A DNA stretch of 10,330 bases from Gemmatimonadota bacterium (GCA_024640185.1 JAHEFN010000059.1:1-10330); one strand, 5' to 3'. Shown: positions 1-7,528, counted from the stretch's first letter. Numbers and translations: made by a program. Notes: generated from the sequence alone by a model not told the origin.

Positions 1-594
1 TGGGTGCACACCGCCTCGCTCGCCGAGAACCGGATCGCCTCCGTCGAGACGGCCACCGGTCGGGTGACCCTGTCGAGTGTCAGCGGGGCGACCCGTTCGA
101 TGGTGCAGTTCGCGATCTCGCCCGACGGTCGTTCGATGGTGGTCGGTGGGGAGCTCAGCAACACGCTGATGGTCTTCGACCTCACGCAACCGCCGCCACT
201 GGTCGTGGCGCGCGAGTTCCCGATCGGCGGCAAGCCGTGGCATCCGATCTTCTCGCCCGACGGCTCCAAGGTCTACGTGCCGTTGCTGACCGACAACGCG
301 GTGGTCGAGGTCGACCCGTCGACCGGCACCGTGCTGCGCCGGTTCGCCGACGGGTTTTCCCAGCCCCACGGCACCGCGGTCAGCGCCGACGGACGCCATC
401 TCTTCGTCTCCAACCGCAACGCCGGCGGTGGTGCCGCACCGAAGCCGGGGCAGAGCGGACATGAGATGCACGACATGGAGGGGCACGATGCCAGCGATGG
501 CTGGTTGTCGGTGGTCGACCTTCGCAGTGGCACCGTGGTCAAGACCCTGATGCTCGGCGCGTCACCCGCCGGCATGGGCGTCGCCTCACCCTGA
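1..594 (+). CDS. YncE/YVTN-type beta-propeller protein, 3' part (5' end outside window)
   Basis: The reading frame is open from the first base, so this is the C-terminal ~197 residues of a longer protein; the GTG at position 4 is probably internal. Several blades of a seven-bladed YVTN/cytochrome-d1-like propeller are visible. They show as repeats of the type SPDGR..VVGGE...TLMVFDL, SPDGSKVYVPLLTDNAVVEVD and SADGRHLFVSNR, each followed by a strand such as GTVLRRF or GTVVKTL. Such proteins are usually periplasmic or extracellular binding scaffolds; no catalytic residue can be assigned. A His/Met-rich insert (HEMHDMEGHD, nt 460-489) lies in a Gly/Pro-rich loop between blades and resembles a metal-binding loop, but that role is inferred. 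The stop codon TGA (592-594) shares its last base with the ATG of the next gene, so the two are very likely co-transcribed. The fold is fairly certain and the function unknown. Confidence 0.85.
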   Translation, partial: WVHTASLAENRIASVETATGRVTLSSVSGATRSMVQFAISPDGRSMVVGGELSNTLMVFDLTQPPPLVVAREFPIGGKPWHPIFSPDGSKVYVPLLTDNAVVEVDPSTGTVLRRFADGFSQPHGTAVSADGRHLFVSNRNAGGGAAPKPGQSGHEMHDMEGHDASDGWLSVVDLRSGTVVKTLMLGASPAGMGVASP

Positions 595-2432
595 TGTCGT
601 GGTTTCCCCGGGCGCTCTGTGCCCTCGGCCTGTTGACCGGGCCCGCTCTGCTTCCGGCACAGCGGGCTCCGTCGTCTTCCGGGTGGCAGCAACGGGTCAC
701 CGGGATCCCGGTGGTCGGCCGCGATGGCCGGGTGATCGAGGCCCCGTTTCTCGGTGGCTTCAACCTGCCGCGGCCCCAACTCGTCGACATTGATGGCGAT
801 GGCGACCTCGACCTCTTCGTGCAGGAGAACCGCGACGACCTGAAGTTCTTCGAGCGCGAGGGCGGCCAATGGCATTGGCGCACCGACCGCTGGCAGGATG
901 TCACGGTGGGGGAGTGGTTCCGCTTCTCGGATCTCGATGGCGACGGTGACCTGGACCTGTTGGCGGAGGAGCCGATCGGCTACATCCGCGCCTATCGCAA
1001 TGACGGCAGCGACCGGCTCCCCCGGATGACGGCGATCGCCGATTCCCTCCGTGACATCACTGGCGCCGCGATCTTTGCGGATCCGCAGAACATCCTCAAC
1101 GTCGTCGATATCGACTGCAACGGTCGCCCCGACCTCTTCCTCGGCCGGGTCGCGGGCTACGTCGATCGGTTCGAGGCGGAGGGGGTCGACGCCAGCGGGT
1201 TGCCGGTCTTCCGGTTGCTCGAGGATCACTGGCAGGGGATCGAGGTCCTCGGCCCGATCCCCGGCGACACCTCCCAGTTCCTCGGGCGTCCGTCCCGCCA
1301 TGGCGCCAACACGATGGCCTTCGGCGACGTCGATGGCGACGGCGACCTTGACCTCTTCTGGGGTGACTTCTTCGAGGCGGGGCTGCTGCTGCTTCGCAAT
1401 GAGGGCGGCTGCCGCACACCGTGGCTGCAAGGCGAACATGAGCAGTTCCCCCGCGAGAACCGGATCGTGACCACCGGATACAACGCCCCGGCCACGGGCG
1501 ACATCGATGGCAACGGCACCCTCGACCTGGTGATGGGCGTCATCGGCGGCGCGTACCAGCCCAACCACAGCGCGATCGACAACCTCTACCTGGTCCTGCA
1601 GGAGGCGCCGGGTGAGTGGACCACCGTGTCGCGCCGGCTGATCGGCATGATCGATGTCGGCACCGAGAGCACGCCGGCCCTCGTCGACCTCGACGGCGAT
1701 GGCGACCTCGACCTGCTCATCGGCAACAAGATCGAGCCGGACAACGACACCACCGCCTCGATCACCTGGTTCGAGAACGAGGGTGACGCCACCACCGCCG
1801 CCTTCCGCGATCGGGGCCCCCTGGGCGTGGATGGGACCTTCCACCTCGCGCCGGCCGTCGTCGACCTCGATGGCGACGGGCTCAAGGACGTGGTGACCGG
1901 CACTTGGCAGGATCAGGTCCAGTGGTGGCGCAATGTCGGCACCGCTGGCGTGCCGAGCTTCGCACGGGTCGACACCGCCCTGGTGACGATCACCCGGGGG
2001 AGCAACACGGTGCCCACCCTGGCCGACCTCGATGGCGATGGCGACCTCGACCTGCTCGTCGGCGAGGCCTCCGGCCAGCTCAACTTCTATCGCAATGACG
2101 GCTCGCCGACGGCGCCAGCCTTCACCCTCGTCAGCGACGAGCTCGACTGGATCGATGTCGGTCGCCGGTCGGCGCCGCTGCTGGTGGACCTCGATGGTGA
2201 CGGGGTGCTCGACCTGCTGATCGGCGCCCAGGATGGCACGGTCCGGCGCTGGCGGCAGCGCCCCGGCGCCGAGGTCCACTTCGATGAGGTGCCTGGCCCG
2301 TTGGTTCGCATCAGCGACCTCAACGCCGCCCCGGCCTTGGGCGACCTCGACGGCGACGGCCGGCCAGAGCTGCTGGTCGGCGGTTCCGGCGGTGGCGTCC
2401 GCTGGTTCTCCCCTGCACCGGAGGCTCGCTGA
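594..2432 (+). CDS. Secreted FG-GAP/VCBS repeat protein with ten Asp-rich calcium-type loops (paralogue A)
   Basis: 612 residues. The N-terminus (MSWFPRALCALGLLTGPALL, then PAQRA) is a typical Sec signal peptide with cleavage near residue 23-25. The mature protein has ten loops of the DxDGDGDLDL type between residues ~65 and ~597 (first LVDIDGDGDLDLF, last LGDLDGDGRPELL). Each is followed by a short hydrophobic strand and a WxR/YRN.G segment. This is the FG-GAP/VCBS pattern of integrin-like beta-propellers, whose loops usually bind calcium. The third loop reads DIDCNGR, carrying Cys175. A second mature cysteine is Cys273 in NEGGC; no others remain after signal removal. ATG at 594 overlaps the previous stop by one base, which implies translational coupling. 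It is similar along its whole length to the gene at 5049-6941. Probable role: an extracellular or periplasmic binding or structural propeller. No enzyme motif was seen. Confidence 0.92.
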   Translation: MSWFPRALCALGLLTGPALLPAQRAPSSSGWQQRVTGIPVVGRDGRVIEAPFLGGFNLPRPQLVDIDGDGDLDLFVQENRDDLKFFEREGGQWHWRTDRWQDVTVGEWFRFSDLDGDGDLDLLAEEPIGYIRAYRNDGSDRLPRMTAIADSLRDITGAAIFADPQNILNVVDIDCNGRPDLFLGRVAGYVDRFEAEGVDASGLPVFRLLEDHWQGIEVLGPIPGDTSQFLGRPSRHGANTMAFGDVDGDGDLDLFWGDFFEAGLLLLRNEGGCRTPWLQGEHEQFPRENRIVTTGYNAPATGDIDGNGTLDLVMGVIGGAYQPNHSAIDNLYLVLQEAPGEWTTVSRRLIGMIDVGTESTPALVDLDGDGDLDLLIGNKIEPDNDTTASITWFENEGDATTAAFRDRGPLGVDGTFHLAPAVVDLDGDGLKDVVTGTWQDQVQWWRNVGTAGVPSFARVDTALVTITRGSNTVPTLADLDGDGDLDLLVGEASGQLNFYRNDGSPTAPAFTLVSDELDWIDVGRRSAPLLVDLDGDGVLDLLIGAQDGTVRRWRQRPGAEVHFDEVPGPLVRISDLNAAPALGDLDGDGRPELLVGGSGGGVRWFSPAPEAR

Positions 2433-2441
2433 CCCGAACCT

Positions 2442-2470
2442 TCGACAGATTCCCCGCGTAGCAGTATTCT
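2442..2470 (+). promoter_or_regulatory. Candidate sigma70-type promoter for the choice-of-anchor B gene
   Basis: In the 100-base gap before the GTG at 2533, TCGACA (2442-2447, 5 of 6 to TTGACA) is followed after exactly 17 bases by TATTCT (2465-2470, 4 of 6 to TATAAT). This sits in the least GC-rich part of the gap. A small hairpin follows directly (stem TTGTGGG at 2470-2476 with CCCACCAA at 2480-2487, one bulged C). It could affect the 5' end of the transcript or belong to upstream termination. The match was made by eye. Gemmatimonadota-type promoters are poorly characterised, so this is tentative. Confidence 0.4.
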
Positions 2471-2532
2471 TGTGGGTTCCCCACCAACAAACGCCTTACT
2501 CCGCTTCTGTCATTTCCCCTCCGGAGGATTCC

Positions 2533-5052
2533 GTGATCGTTCGCTTCGTCTCCGCTTCACTGGCGCTTGTCGCCGCGGCCACCTTGGCCGTTCCGGTGGC
2601 CAGCGCCACCGATGATGCCACCACGGCGTCCCAAGTGGCCTTCGGCCGCTCCATTGCCATCTCCGGCGACCATGCCTTCATCGGCGAGCCCGGTGGCGGT
2701 CGCCTCGCCAATGCCGCCGAGGGTGGTGCCGTATGGGTCTTCACCCACGGGACGTCGGGTTGGACCCACAGCCAGACCATCAGTGGCACCGAGGGCGTCG
2801 TCGGGTTCGGCACCGCCATCGCCGCCGACGGCAACCTCCTCCTGATCGGTGATGTCCCGCCGCGGACCTTTGCCCGGCCGGGCACCGAGGCGCCACCAGA
2901 GGCGCCGGGGGTGGTCCATGTCTACCGGCGCGGCGCCAATGGCAGCTACACCGCCGCCGGCACCCTGCCGTACCCCGACATCGCGGGGACGCGCTTCGGC
3001 TCGGCGATCTCCATCGTGGGGGGGATGATCTATGTCGGCGCCCCGGGTGAGGGGAATGGCACGGTGCATCTCTTCAGCCGGAGCGGCGAGCGGTGGGTGC
3101 CGGCTGGCACCATCGCCGCCGAGGGCCTCGGTGAGAATGCCGGCTTCGGTTCCTCGATCTCGGTCGACGGCAATCGGGTGGCGATCGGCGCGCCGGGACA
3201 GGATGGCAACGGTGCCGTCTACGTCTTCGCCCGCGGGGCCGACGGTTCATGGATGATGGAGGGGTCGGCGCTCGCGTCGCGTCGGTCCTCCGACAACGCC
3301 CAGTTCGGCAGCACGGTGCTGCTGGCCGGCGATCGACTGATGGTCGGTGCCCCGGGCGCCAACTTCGTGCCCCAGGTGGCTGCACAGCCCGAGGCTGCCG
3401 GCCAGGGTGGGCGCCGGTTCGGTGGCGGTGGAGTCGGCATGGTGGTCTCGTTCGATCGCAACGCCAACAGCGGTATCTGGAGTGAGGGTGACCTGTTGGC
3501 GCCGTACGACTTCCCGATGACCGCAGCCTTCGGCTCGGCACTGGCGATGGCCGGGAGTGAGCTCTGGGTGGGTGCCCCGCGGTCGCCCGGTAGCGGCGAC
3601 ATCTATCGGGTCGCCATGACGGCCGAGGGTGGCGTCCGCGCGATGGCCAAGCTGGTCGTCGACTCGGTTGGCGGCCGCAACGCCCAGTTCGGGGCCTCCT
3701 TCGCGGTGGCGGGCGACCGGGCGGTCGTCGGGATGCCGTCGGACATCGGCGGCCAGGGGACGGTGCTCTTCCTCGAGCGCGTGGCCGGCAGCGGCTGGAC
3801 CACCGTCGGCACCGCCTTCCCACCGACCAAGGACCGGTTCCAGATGGTCCGCGGCAAGGAGATCATCTGCGACAATGGCGAGGCGGCCGAGTTCAAGTGC
3901 GGCAACACCGGACTGCTGGCCTTCCTGCCGACCTCGCAGGTCGGTGGCGGCCGTGGCTCCCAGATGAGCGACAACTGGGGCTGGACCGACCCGCAGACCG
4001 GCCGTGAGTATGCCCTCGCCGGCCGGAACGACGGCACCGCGTTCGTCGACATCACCGATCCCGAGAATCCGACCTACCTCGGCAACCTGCCGCTGACGCC
4101 CGGGGCCAACGCCGCGGCATGGCGTGACATCAAGACCTACAAGAACCACGCGTACGTGGTGGCCGATGGTGCCGGCGAGCACGGCATGCAGGTCTTCGAC
4201 CTGACCCGGCTCCGCGGGCTGCGCTCGCCGCAGGTCTTCACGCCCGACTACCTCTACACCAACATCAGCAGTTCCCACAACATCGTGATCAACGAGGAGA
4301 CCGGCTTCGCCTATTCGGTCGGCTCATCGGGCAGGGAGACCTGCGGTGGTGGCCTCCACATGATCAACATCCAGGAGCCGAAGAACCCGAAGTTCGTCGG
4401 CTGCGCCGCCTACGAGGGCACCGGTCGCCGGGGCACCGGCTACTCGCACGACGCGGTGTGCATCGTCTACAAGGGTCCGGACACCAAGTACCAGGGCCAT
4501 GAGATCTGCGTCGGGAGCAACGAGACGGCGATTGCGGTGCAGGACGTGACCGACAAGGCCAACCCGGTCTCGGTCTCCTCGGCCTCCTACCCGTTCGTGG
4601 CCTACGCCCACCAGGGCTGGTTCACCGACGACCACAAGTACTTCTACCTCGACGATGAGTCCGACGAGATCTCGGCCCAGCGCGACACCACCGGCCAGAA
4701 CATGGCTGGCAAGGGGACCCGGACGATGGTCTACGACATGACCGACCTCGACGATCCCGTGCTGGTCAAGGAGTACATCGGGACGGTCCGGGCCTCGGAC
4801 CACAACCTCTACGTCAAGGGCAACAAGCTCTACCTCTCGAACTACGGCTCGGGGCTTCGGATTGCCGACATCAGCGATCCGACCAACCCGCGTGAGGTGG
4901 CCTACCTCGACACCTACCCGGACGACGAGGACCAGCCGCAGATGGTCGGCGCCTGGAGCGTCTATCCGTTCTTCAAGAGCGGGACGATCATCGTGACCAG
5001 CGTGTCCGAAGGGTTGTTCCTGGTCAAGGACAGGAGCCAGGCGGTCCCGTGA
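2533..5052 (+). CDS. Choice-of-anchor B (LVIVD) family protein with N-terminal seven-repeat FG-GAP propeller
   Basis: 839 residues from GTG 2533. This start is chosen because GGAGGA lies 4-5 bases upstream (2523-2528) and because it opens on a clean signal peptide (IVRFVSASLALVAAATL, then AVPVASA, cleavage near residue 25). The frame stays open 300 bases further upstream, but that part overlaps the previous gene and has shadow-like composition. Residues ~37-422 contain seven FG-GAP repeats of the type [A/R/G/Q]FGxx...GD...VGAPG (first AFGRSIAISGD, last QFGASFAVAGD at ~385), enough for one closed propeller. Residues ~436-839 form a choice-of-anchor B domain with LVIVD-type blades: AFVDITDPENPTYLGNL, GMQVFDLTRLRGL, GLHMINIQEPKNPKFVG, IAVQDVTDKANPV, GLRIADISDPTNPREV. 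Members usually end in a sorting anchor; this one ends SQAVP with none visible. His582, 639, 693 and 757 recur at blade intervals. Probably exported; function unknown. Confidence 0.9.
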   Translation: MIVRFVSASLALVAAATLAVPVASATDDATTASQVAFGRSIAISGDHAFIGEPGGGRLANAAEGGAVWVFTHGTSGWTHSQTISGTEGVVGFGTAIAADGNLLLIGDVPPRTFARPGTEAPPEAPGVVHVYRRGANGSYTAAGTLPYPDIAGTRFGSAISIVGGMIYVGAPGEGNGTVHLFSRSGERWVPAGTIAAEGLGENAGFGSSISVDGNRVAIGAPGQDGNGAVYVFARGADGSWMMEGSALASRRSSDNAQFGSTVLLAGDRLMVGAPGANFVPQVAAQPEAAGQGGRRFGGGGVGMVVSFDRNANSGIWSEGDLLAPYDFPMTAAFGSALAMAGSELWVGAPRSPGSGDIYRVAMTAEGGVRAMAKLVVDSVGGRNAQFGASFAVAGDRAVVGMPSDIGGQGTVLFLERVAGSGWTTVGTAFPPTKDRFQMVRGKEIICDNGEAAEFKCGNTGLLAFLPTSQVGGGRGSQMSDNWGWTDPQTGREYALAGRNDGTAFVDITDPENPTYLGNLPLTPGANAAAWRDIKTYKNHAYVVADGAGEHGMQVFDLTRLRGLRSPQVFTPDYLYTNISSSHNIVINEETGFAYSVGSSGRETCGGGLHMINIQEPKNPKFVGCAAYEGTGRRGTGYSHDAVCIVYKGPDTKYQGHEICVGSNETAIAVQDVTDKANPVSVSSASYPFVAYAHQGWFTDDHKYFYLDDESDEISAQRDTTGQNMAGKGTRTMVYDMTDLDDPVLVKEYIGTVRASDHNLYVKGNKLYLSNYGSGLRIADISDPTNPREVAYLDTYPDDEDQPQMVGAWSVYPFFKSGTIIVTSVSEGLFLVKDRSQAVP

Positions 5053-6941
5053 GTCGATTGTGGAACCTTCGGGTGGCGGCGACCTCGGTCGCCGTCGCCC
5101 TCCTGTTGCCGGCCTGTGCGACCGCACAGGCCGGCCTCTCTGTGACCCAGGCGCCCGTGGCATCAGCGGCGGCTCGCCAGGGGAGTTTCGTCCAACGGGT
5201 GGCGCCGTTCCCGGTCACCCTTCCCGATGGCACGCCGATCGCCCAGCCGTTCCTCGGGGGACTCGACGTGCCCCGACCCCAGCTGGTCGACATCGACGCC
5301 GACGGTGACCTCGACCTCTTCGTCCAGGAGCGTTCGGGCGAGCTGAGCTTCTTCGAGCGTGAAGGTGATGGCTGGACCTGGCGGACCGATGCCTACGAGG
5401 GGCTCGACATCGGCGAGTGGTACCGGTTCGTCGACCTCGACGCCGATGGCGACATGGACCTGATGGGCGAGCTCCGCAACTCCTACGTCCGGGCCTGGCG
5501 CAATGACGGCACCCGCTCGGCACCCCGCTTCGTGGCGGTCACCGACACCCTCCGGGATGCCGATGGCGTGGCGCTCTTCGCCGATCGCCAGAACATCCTC
5601 AACCTCGTCGACATCGACTGCAACGGCCGACTCGACCTCTTCGTGGGCCGGGTCACCGGGACCGTCAATCGGTTCGAGGCCGAGCCGGGACTGGGGGCGA
5701 ATGGCCTCGCCCGCTTCCGATTCGTGAGTGAGCGCTGGGAAGACATCGAGATCACCGGACCGATCCCGGGAGCCGGGCCGCCGAATGGCATCCCCAACGG
5801 CTCTCGTCACGGCGCCAACACCATGGCGTTCGGCGACATCGACGGCGACGGCGATGCCGACCTCTTCTGGGGTGACTTCTTCGAGCAGGGCGTCTTGTTG
5901 ATCAGCAACGAGGGTGGCTGTCCCCATTTCTCGCTGCGGGGGACCCCCCAACAGTTCCCGGTGGGCGACCCGCTGCTGACCACCGGCTACAACGCCCCGG
6001 CGCCGGGCGACCTCAACGGGGATGGCCTCCTCGACCTGGTGCTGGGTGTCATCGGTGGGGCCTTCGGCCCGGCCCGTTCGGCGGTCGACAACCTCTACCT
6101 GATCGAGCAGTCCACGCCGGGGACCTTCCGGACCGCCACCTCACGCCTCCTCCCGATGGTCGACGTGGGAACCGAGGCGGTCCCGGGCCTCGGTGACCTC
6201 GATGGCGATGGTGACCTGGACCTTCTGGTGGGCAACAAGATCAATCCGCTCGACGACGGCAGTGCCACGGTGACCTGGTTCGAGAACGTTGGGTCGTCAC
6301 TCGCGCCCTCATTCCATGATCGGGGCCCGCTCGCCCTGGTGGCCGAATTTCACGCCGCACCGGTGATCACCGACCTCGATGGCGACGGGGTGCCGGACCT
6401 CGTCATGGGGACCTGGCGAGACCGGATCGCGTGGTGGCGAAACGGTGGTTCGACGGCCGCCCCCGAGTGGGTGCTGGCGGACAGCGGACTGGTGACGATC
6501 ACCCGGGGCAGCAACGCCGTGCCCACCGTCGGCGACCTCGACGGGGATGGCGATCTCGACCTCGTGGTCGGGGAGTCGAGCGGGGCCATCAATCTCTACC
6601 GAAACGTGGGAACCCGCACCGCACCTGCCTTTGAGCTGGTCAGCGACACCTTCCTCGGCATCGACGTCGGCCGCCGGAGTGCCCCCACCCTGGTCGATCT
6701 CGACGGCGATGGTCGCCTCGATCTGCTGATCGGATCCGAGGATGGCGAGCTGCAGTTCTGGCGTCGCGTGGGGGGGATGGAGGAGCTCCTCTTCGAACGG
6801 GACGCCGACTTCGTGGTGACCTCGGATGCCTATGCCGCACCGGCGGTGGGCGACCTCGATGGTGACGGTGATCTCGACCTGATCGTCGGTGCCGTGAGCG
6901 GCGGGCTGCGCTACTTCGAGGGGGCCGCCGGAGATCAGTAG
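5049..6941 (+). CDS. Secreted FG-GAP/VCBS repeat protein with ten Asp-rich calcium-type loops (paralogue B)
   Basis: 630 residues from GTG 5049, which overlaps the preceding TGA by four bases (GTGA). An AGGAG at 5032-5036 lies 12 bases upstream, so coupling rather than free initiation is likely. The signal peptide has a hydrophobic run (VAVALLLPACATAQA). Cleavage could be by signal peptidase I after AQA, or by lipoprotein processing at Cys23 (LPAC, an imperfect lipobox because of the proline). Ten DxD.DGD.D loops run from residue ~81 to ~615, in the same order as paralogue A at 594-2432. Shared signature blocks include FLGG...PRPQLVDID, FAD.QNILN.VDIDCNGR, SRHGANTMAFGD, DLFWGDFFE, NEGGC and TTGYNAPA. 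Cys191 (third loop) and Cys291 (NEGGC) match the two mature cysteines of A. Likely role: an exported calcium-stabilised propeller working with its neighbours. No catalytic motif was seen. Confidence 0.92.
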   Translation: MSRLWNLRVAATSVAVALLLPACATAQAGLSVTQAPVASAAARQGSFVQRVAPFPVTLPDGTPIAQPFLGGLDVPRPQLVDIDADGDLDLFVQERSGELSFFEREGDGWTWRTDAYEGLDIGEWYRFVDLDADGDMDLMGELRNSYVRAWRNDGTRSAPRFVAVTDTLRDADGVALFADRQNILNLVDIDCNGRLDLFVGRVTGTVNRFEAEPGLGANGLARFRFVSERWEDIEITGPIPGAGPPNGIPNGSRHGANTMAFGDIDGDGDADLFWGDFFEQGVLLISNEGGCPHFSLRGTPQQFPVGDPLLTTGYNAPAPGDLNGDGLLDLVLGVIGGAFGPARSAVDNLYLIEQSTPGTFRTATSRLLPMVDVGTEAVPGLGDLDGDGDLDLLVGNKINPLDDGSATVTWFENVGSSLAPSFHDRGPLALVAEFHAAPVITDLDGDGVPDLVMGTWRDRIAWWRNGGSTAAPEWVLADSGLVTITRGSNAVPTVGDLDGDGDLDLVVGESSGAINLYRNVGTRTAPAFELVSDTFLGIDVGRRSAPTLVDLDGDGRLDLLIGSEDGELQFWRRVGGMEELLFERDADFVVTSDAYAAPAVGDLDGDGDLDLIVGAVSGGLRYFEGAAGDQ

Positions 6942-6946
6942 GGGGT

Positions 6947-6971
6947 CTCGTCAGATTCACCTCTGGACGAG
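6947..6971 (+). terminator. Hairpin just after the propeller operon (possible terminator or leader structure)
   Basis: CTCGTCAGA (6947-6955) pairs with TCTGGACGAG (6962-6971) across a six-base loop (TTCACC). This gives nine base pairs with one bulged G, starting 6 bases after the TAG at 6939-6941. No clear T run follows (only TTT at 6980-6982), so intrinsic termination is uncertain. The left arm is also a perfect complement of TCTGACGAG at 7015-7023, so it may be a switchable element instead. Confidence 0.4.
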
Positions 6972-7058
6972 CGGCCACCTTTGATGCGATCTTCTCCTTC
7001 GCTCGGGAGGCTCCTCTGACGAGCACTGGTTCAACCACCACTGACTCGAGGTCACTAC

Positions 7059-7499
7059 ATGGCGAAGAAGGCTGCGGCGAAGAAGAAGGCCGCAAAGAAG
7101 GCTGCCCCGAAGAAGGCTGCCAAGCGCAAGGCTGCGAAGAAGCCGGCGAAGAAGGTTGCCAAGAAGAAGGCGGCCAAGAAGCCGGCGAAGAAGGCTGCCA
7201 AGAAGAAGGCCGCCAAGAAGCCAGCGAAGAAGGCTGCCAAGAAGAAGGCTGCCAAGAAGCCGGCGAAGAAGGTAGCGAAGAAGAAGGCCACCAAGCGCAA
7301 GGCGGCGAAGAAGCCGGCGAAGAAGGTTGCCAAGAAGAAGGCCACCAAGCGCAAGGCGGCGAAGAAGCCGGCGAAGAAGGCTGCCAAGAAGAAGGTTGCC
7401 AAGAAGGCCGCCAAGAAGCCGGCCAAGCGCAAGGCGTCCAAGAAGCGCGCTGCCAAGGTGGCCGCGCCTGTTGCACCGGCGATGCCAGCGGCATCGTGA
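7059..7499 (+). CDS. Lysine/alanine-rich histone H1-like DNA-binding protein
   Basis: 146 residues, nearly all Lys, Ala and Pro with a few Arg, Val, Thr and Ser. There is no aromatic residue, no cysteine and almost no acidic residue. The composition and KKPAKKAAKKKAA repeats match the bacterial proteins that resemble the eukaryotic histone H1 tail (AlgP and chlamydial Hc1/Hc2-type sequences). Those coat or condense DNA through charge, so a nucleoid role in the cytoplasm is inferred. The lead-in is residues 1-26, then six tandem units to residue 118, then a short neutral Ala/Pro/Val tail (VAAPVAPAMPAAS). The ATG at 7059 has GAGG (7048-7051) seven bases upstream. The codons are overwhelmingly AAG and GCC/GCG, so the DNA itself is highly repetitive. 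The gene stands alone between the propeller operon and the convergent terminator. No convincing -35/-10 pair was found in the 117-base leader. The low complexity prevents a firm family assignment. Confidence 0.88.
   Translation: MAKKAAAKKKAAKKAAPKKAAKRKAAKKPAKKVAKKKAAKKPAKKAAKKKAAKKPAKKAAKKKAAKKPAKKVAKKKATKRKAAKKPAKKVAKKKATKRKAAKKPAKKAAKKKVAKKAAKKPAKRKASKKRAAKVAAPVAPAMPAAS
7137..7412 (+). repeat. In-frame tandem repeats of 39, 54 and 51 bases within the H1-like gene
   Basis: Six consecutive units all begin KKPAKK. Three are of 13 residues (27-39, 40-52, 53-65; KKPAKK[V/A]AKKKAA), two of 18 residues with identical protein sequence (66-83 and 84-101; KKPAKKVAKKKATKRKAA), and one of 17 residues (102-118). 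At DNA level the two 54-base units differ at only a few third positions. All unit lengths are multiples of three, so gain or loss of units would keep the frame. Confidence 0.9.
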
Positions 7500-7528
7500 C
7501 CTGACGTCGGGGCAACCCGGTGTGATGC

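Noticed and set aside
273..2279. 668-codon open frame on the minus strand
   Set aside because: It is antisense to the first propeller gene and paralogue A. Its repeated VEVAIAIEV segments are the complement of the DGDGDLDL loops, so it stays open through GC-rich repeat composition rather than coding.
786..2375. Calmodulin-type EF hands
   Set aside because: The Asp-rich loops resemble EF-hand loops, but they lie between short beta strands at FG-GAP spacing without flanking helices, in a signal-peptide-bearing protein.
2233..2532. 100-codon upstream extension of the choice-of-anchor B frame
   Set aside because: It overlaps the end of paralogue A out of frame. The GTG at 2533 has a strong ribosome site and starts a proper signal peptide.
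3247..4278. 343-codon minus-strand open frame
   Set aside because: It is antisense to the choice-of-anchor B gene, has no ribosome site or recognisable domain, and shows shadow-type composition.
7137..7412. CRISPR array or non-coding satellite
   Set aside because: The repeats are directly adjacent without unique spacers, in frame, and encode an H1-like protein with its own ribosome site.
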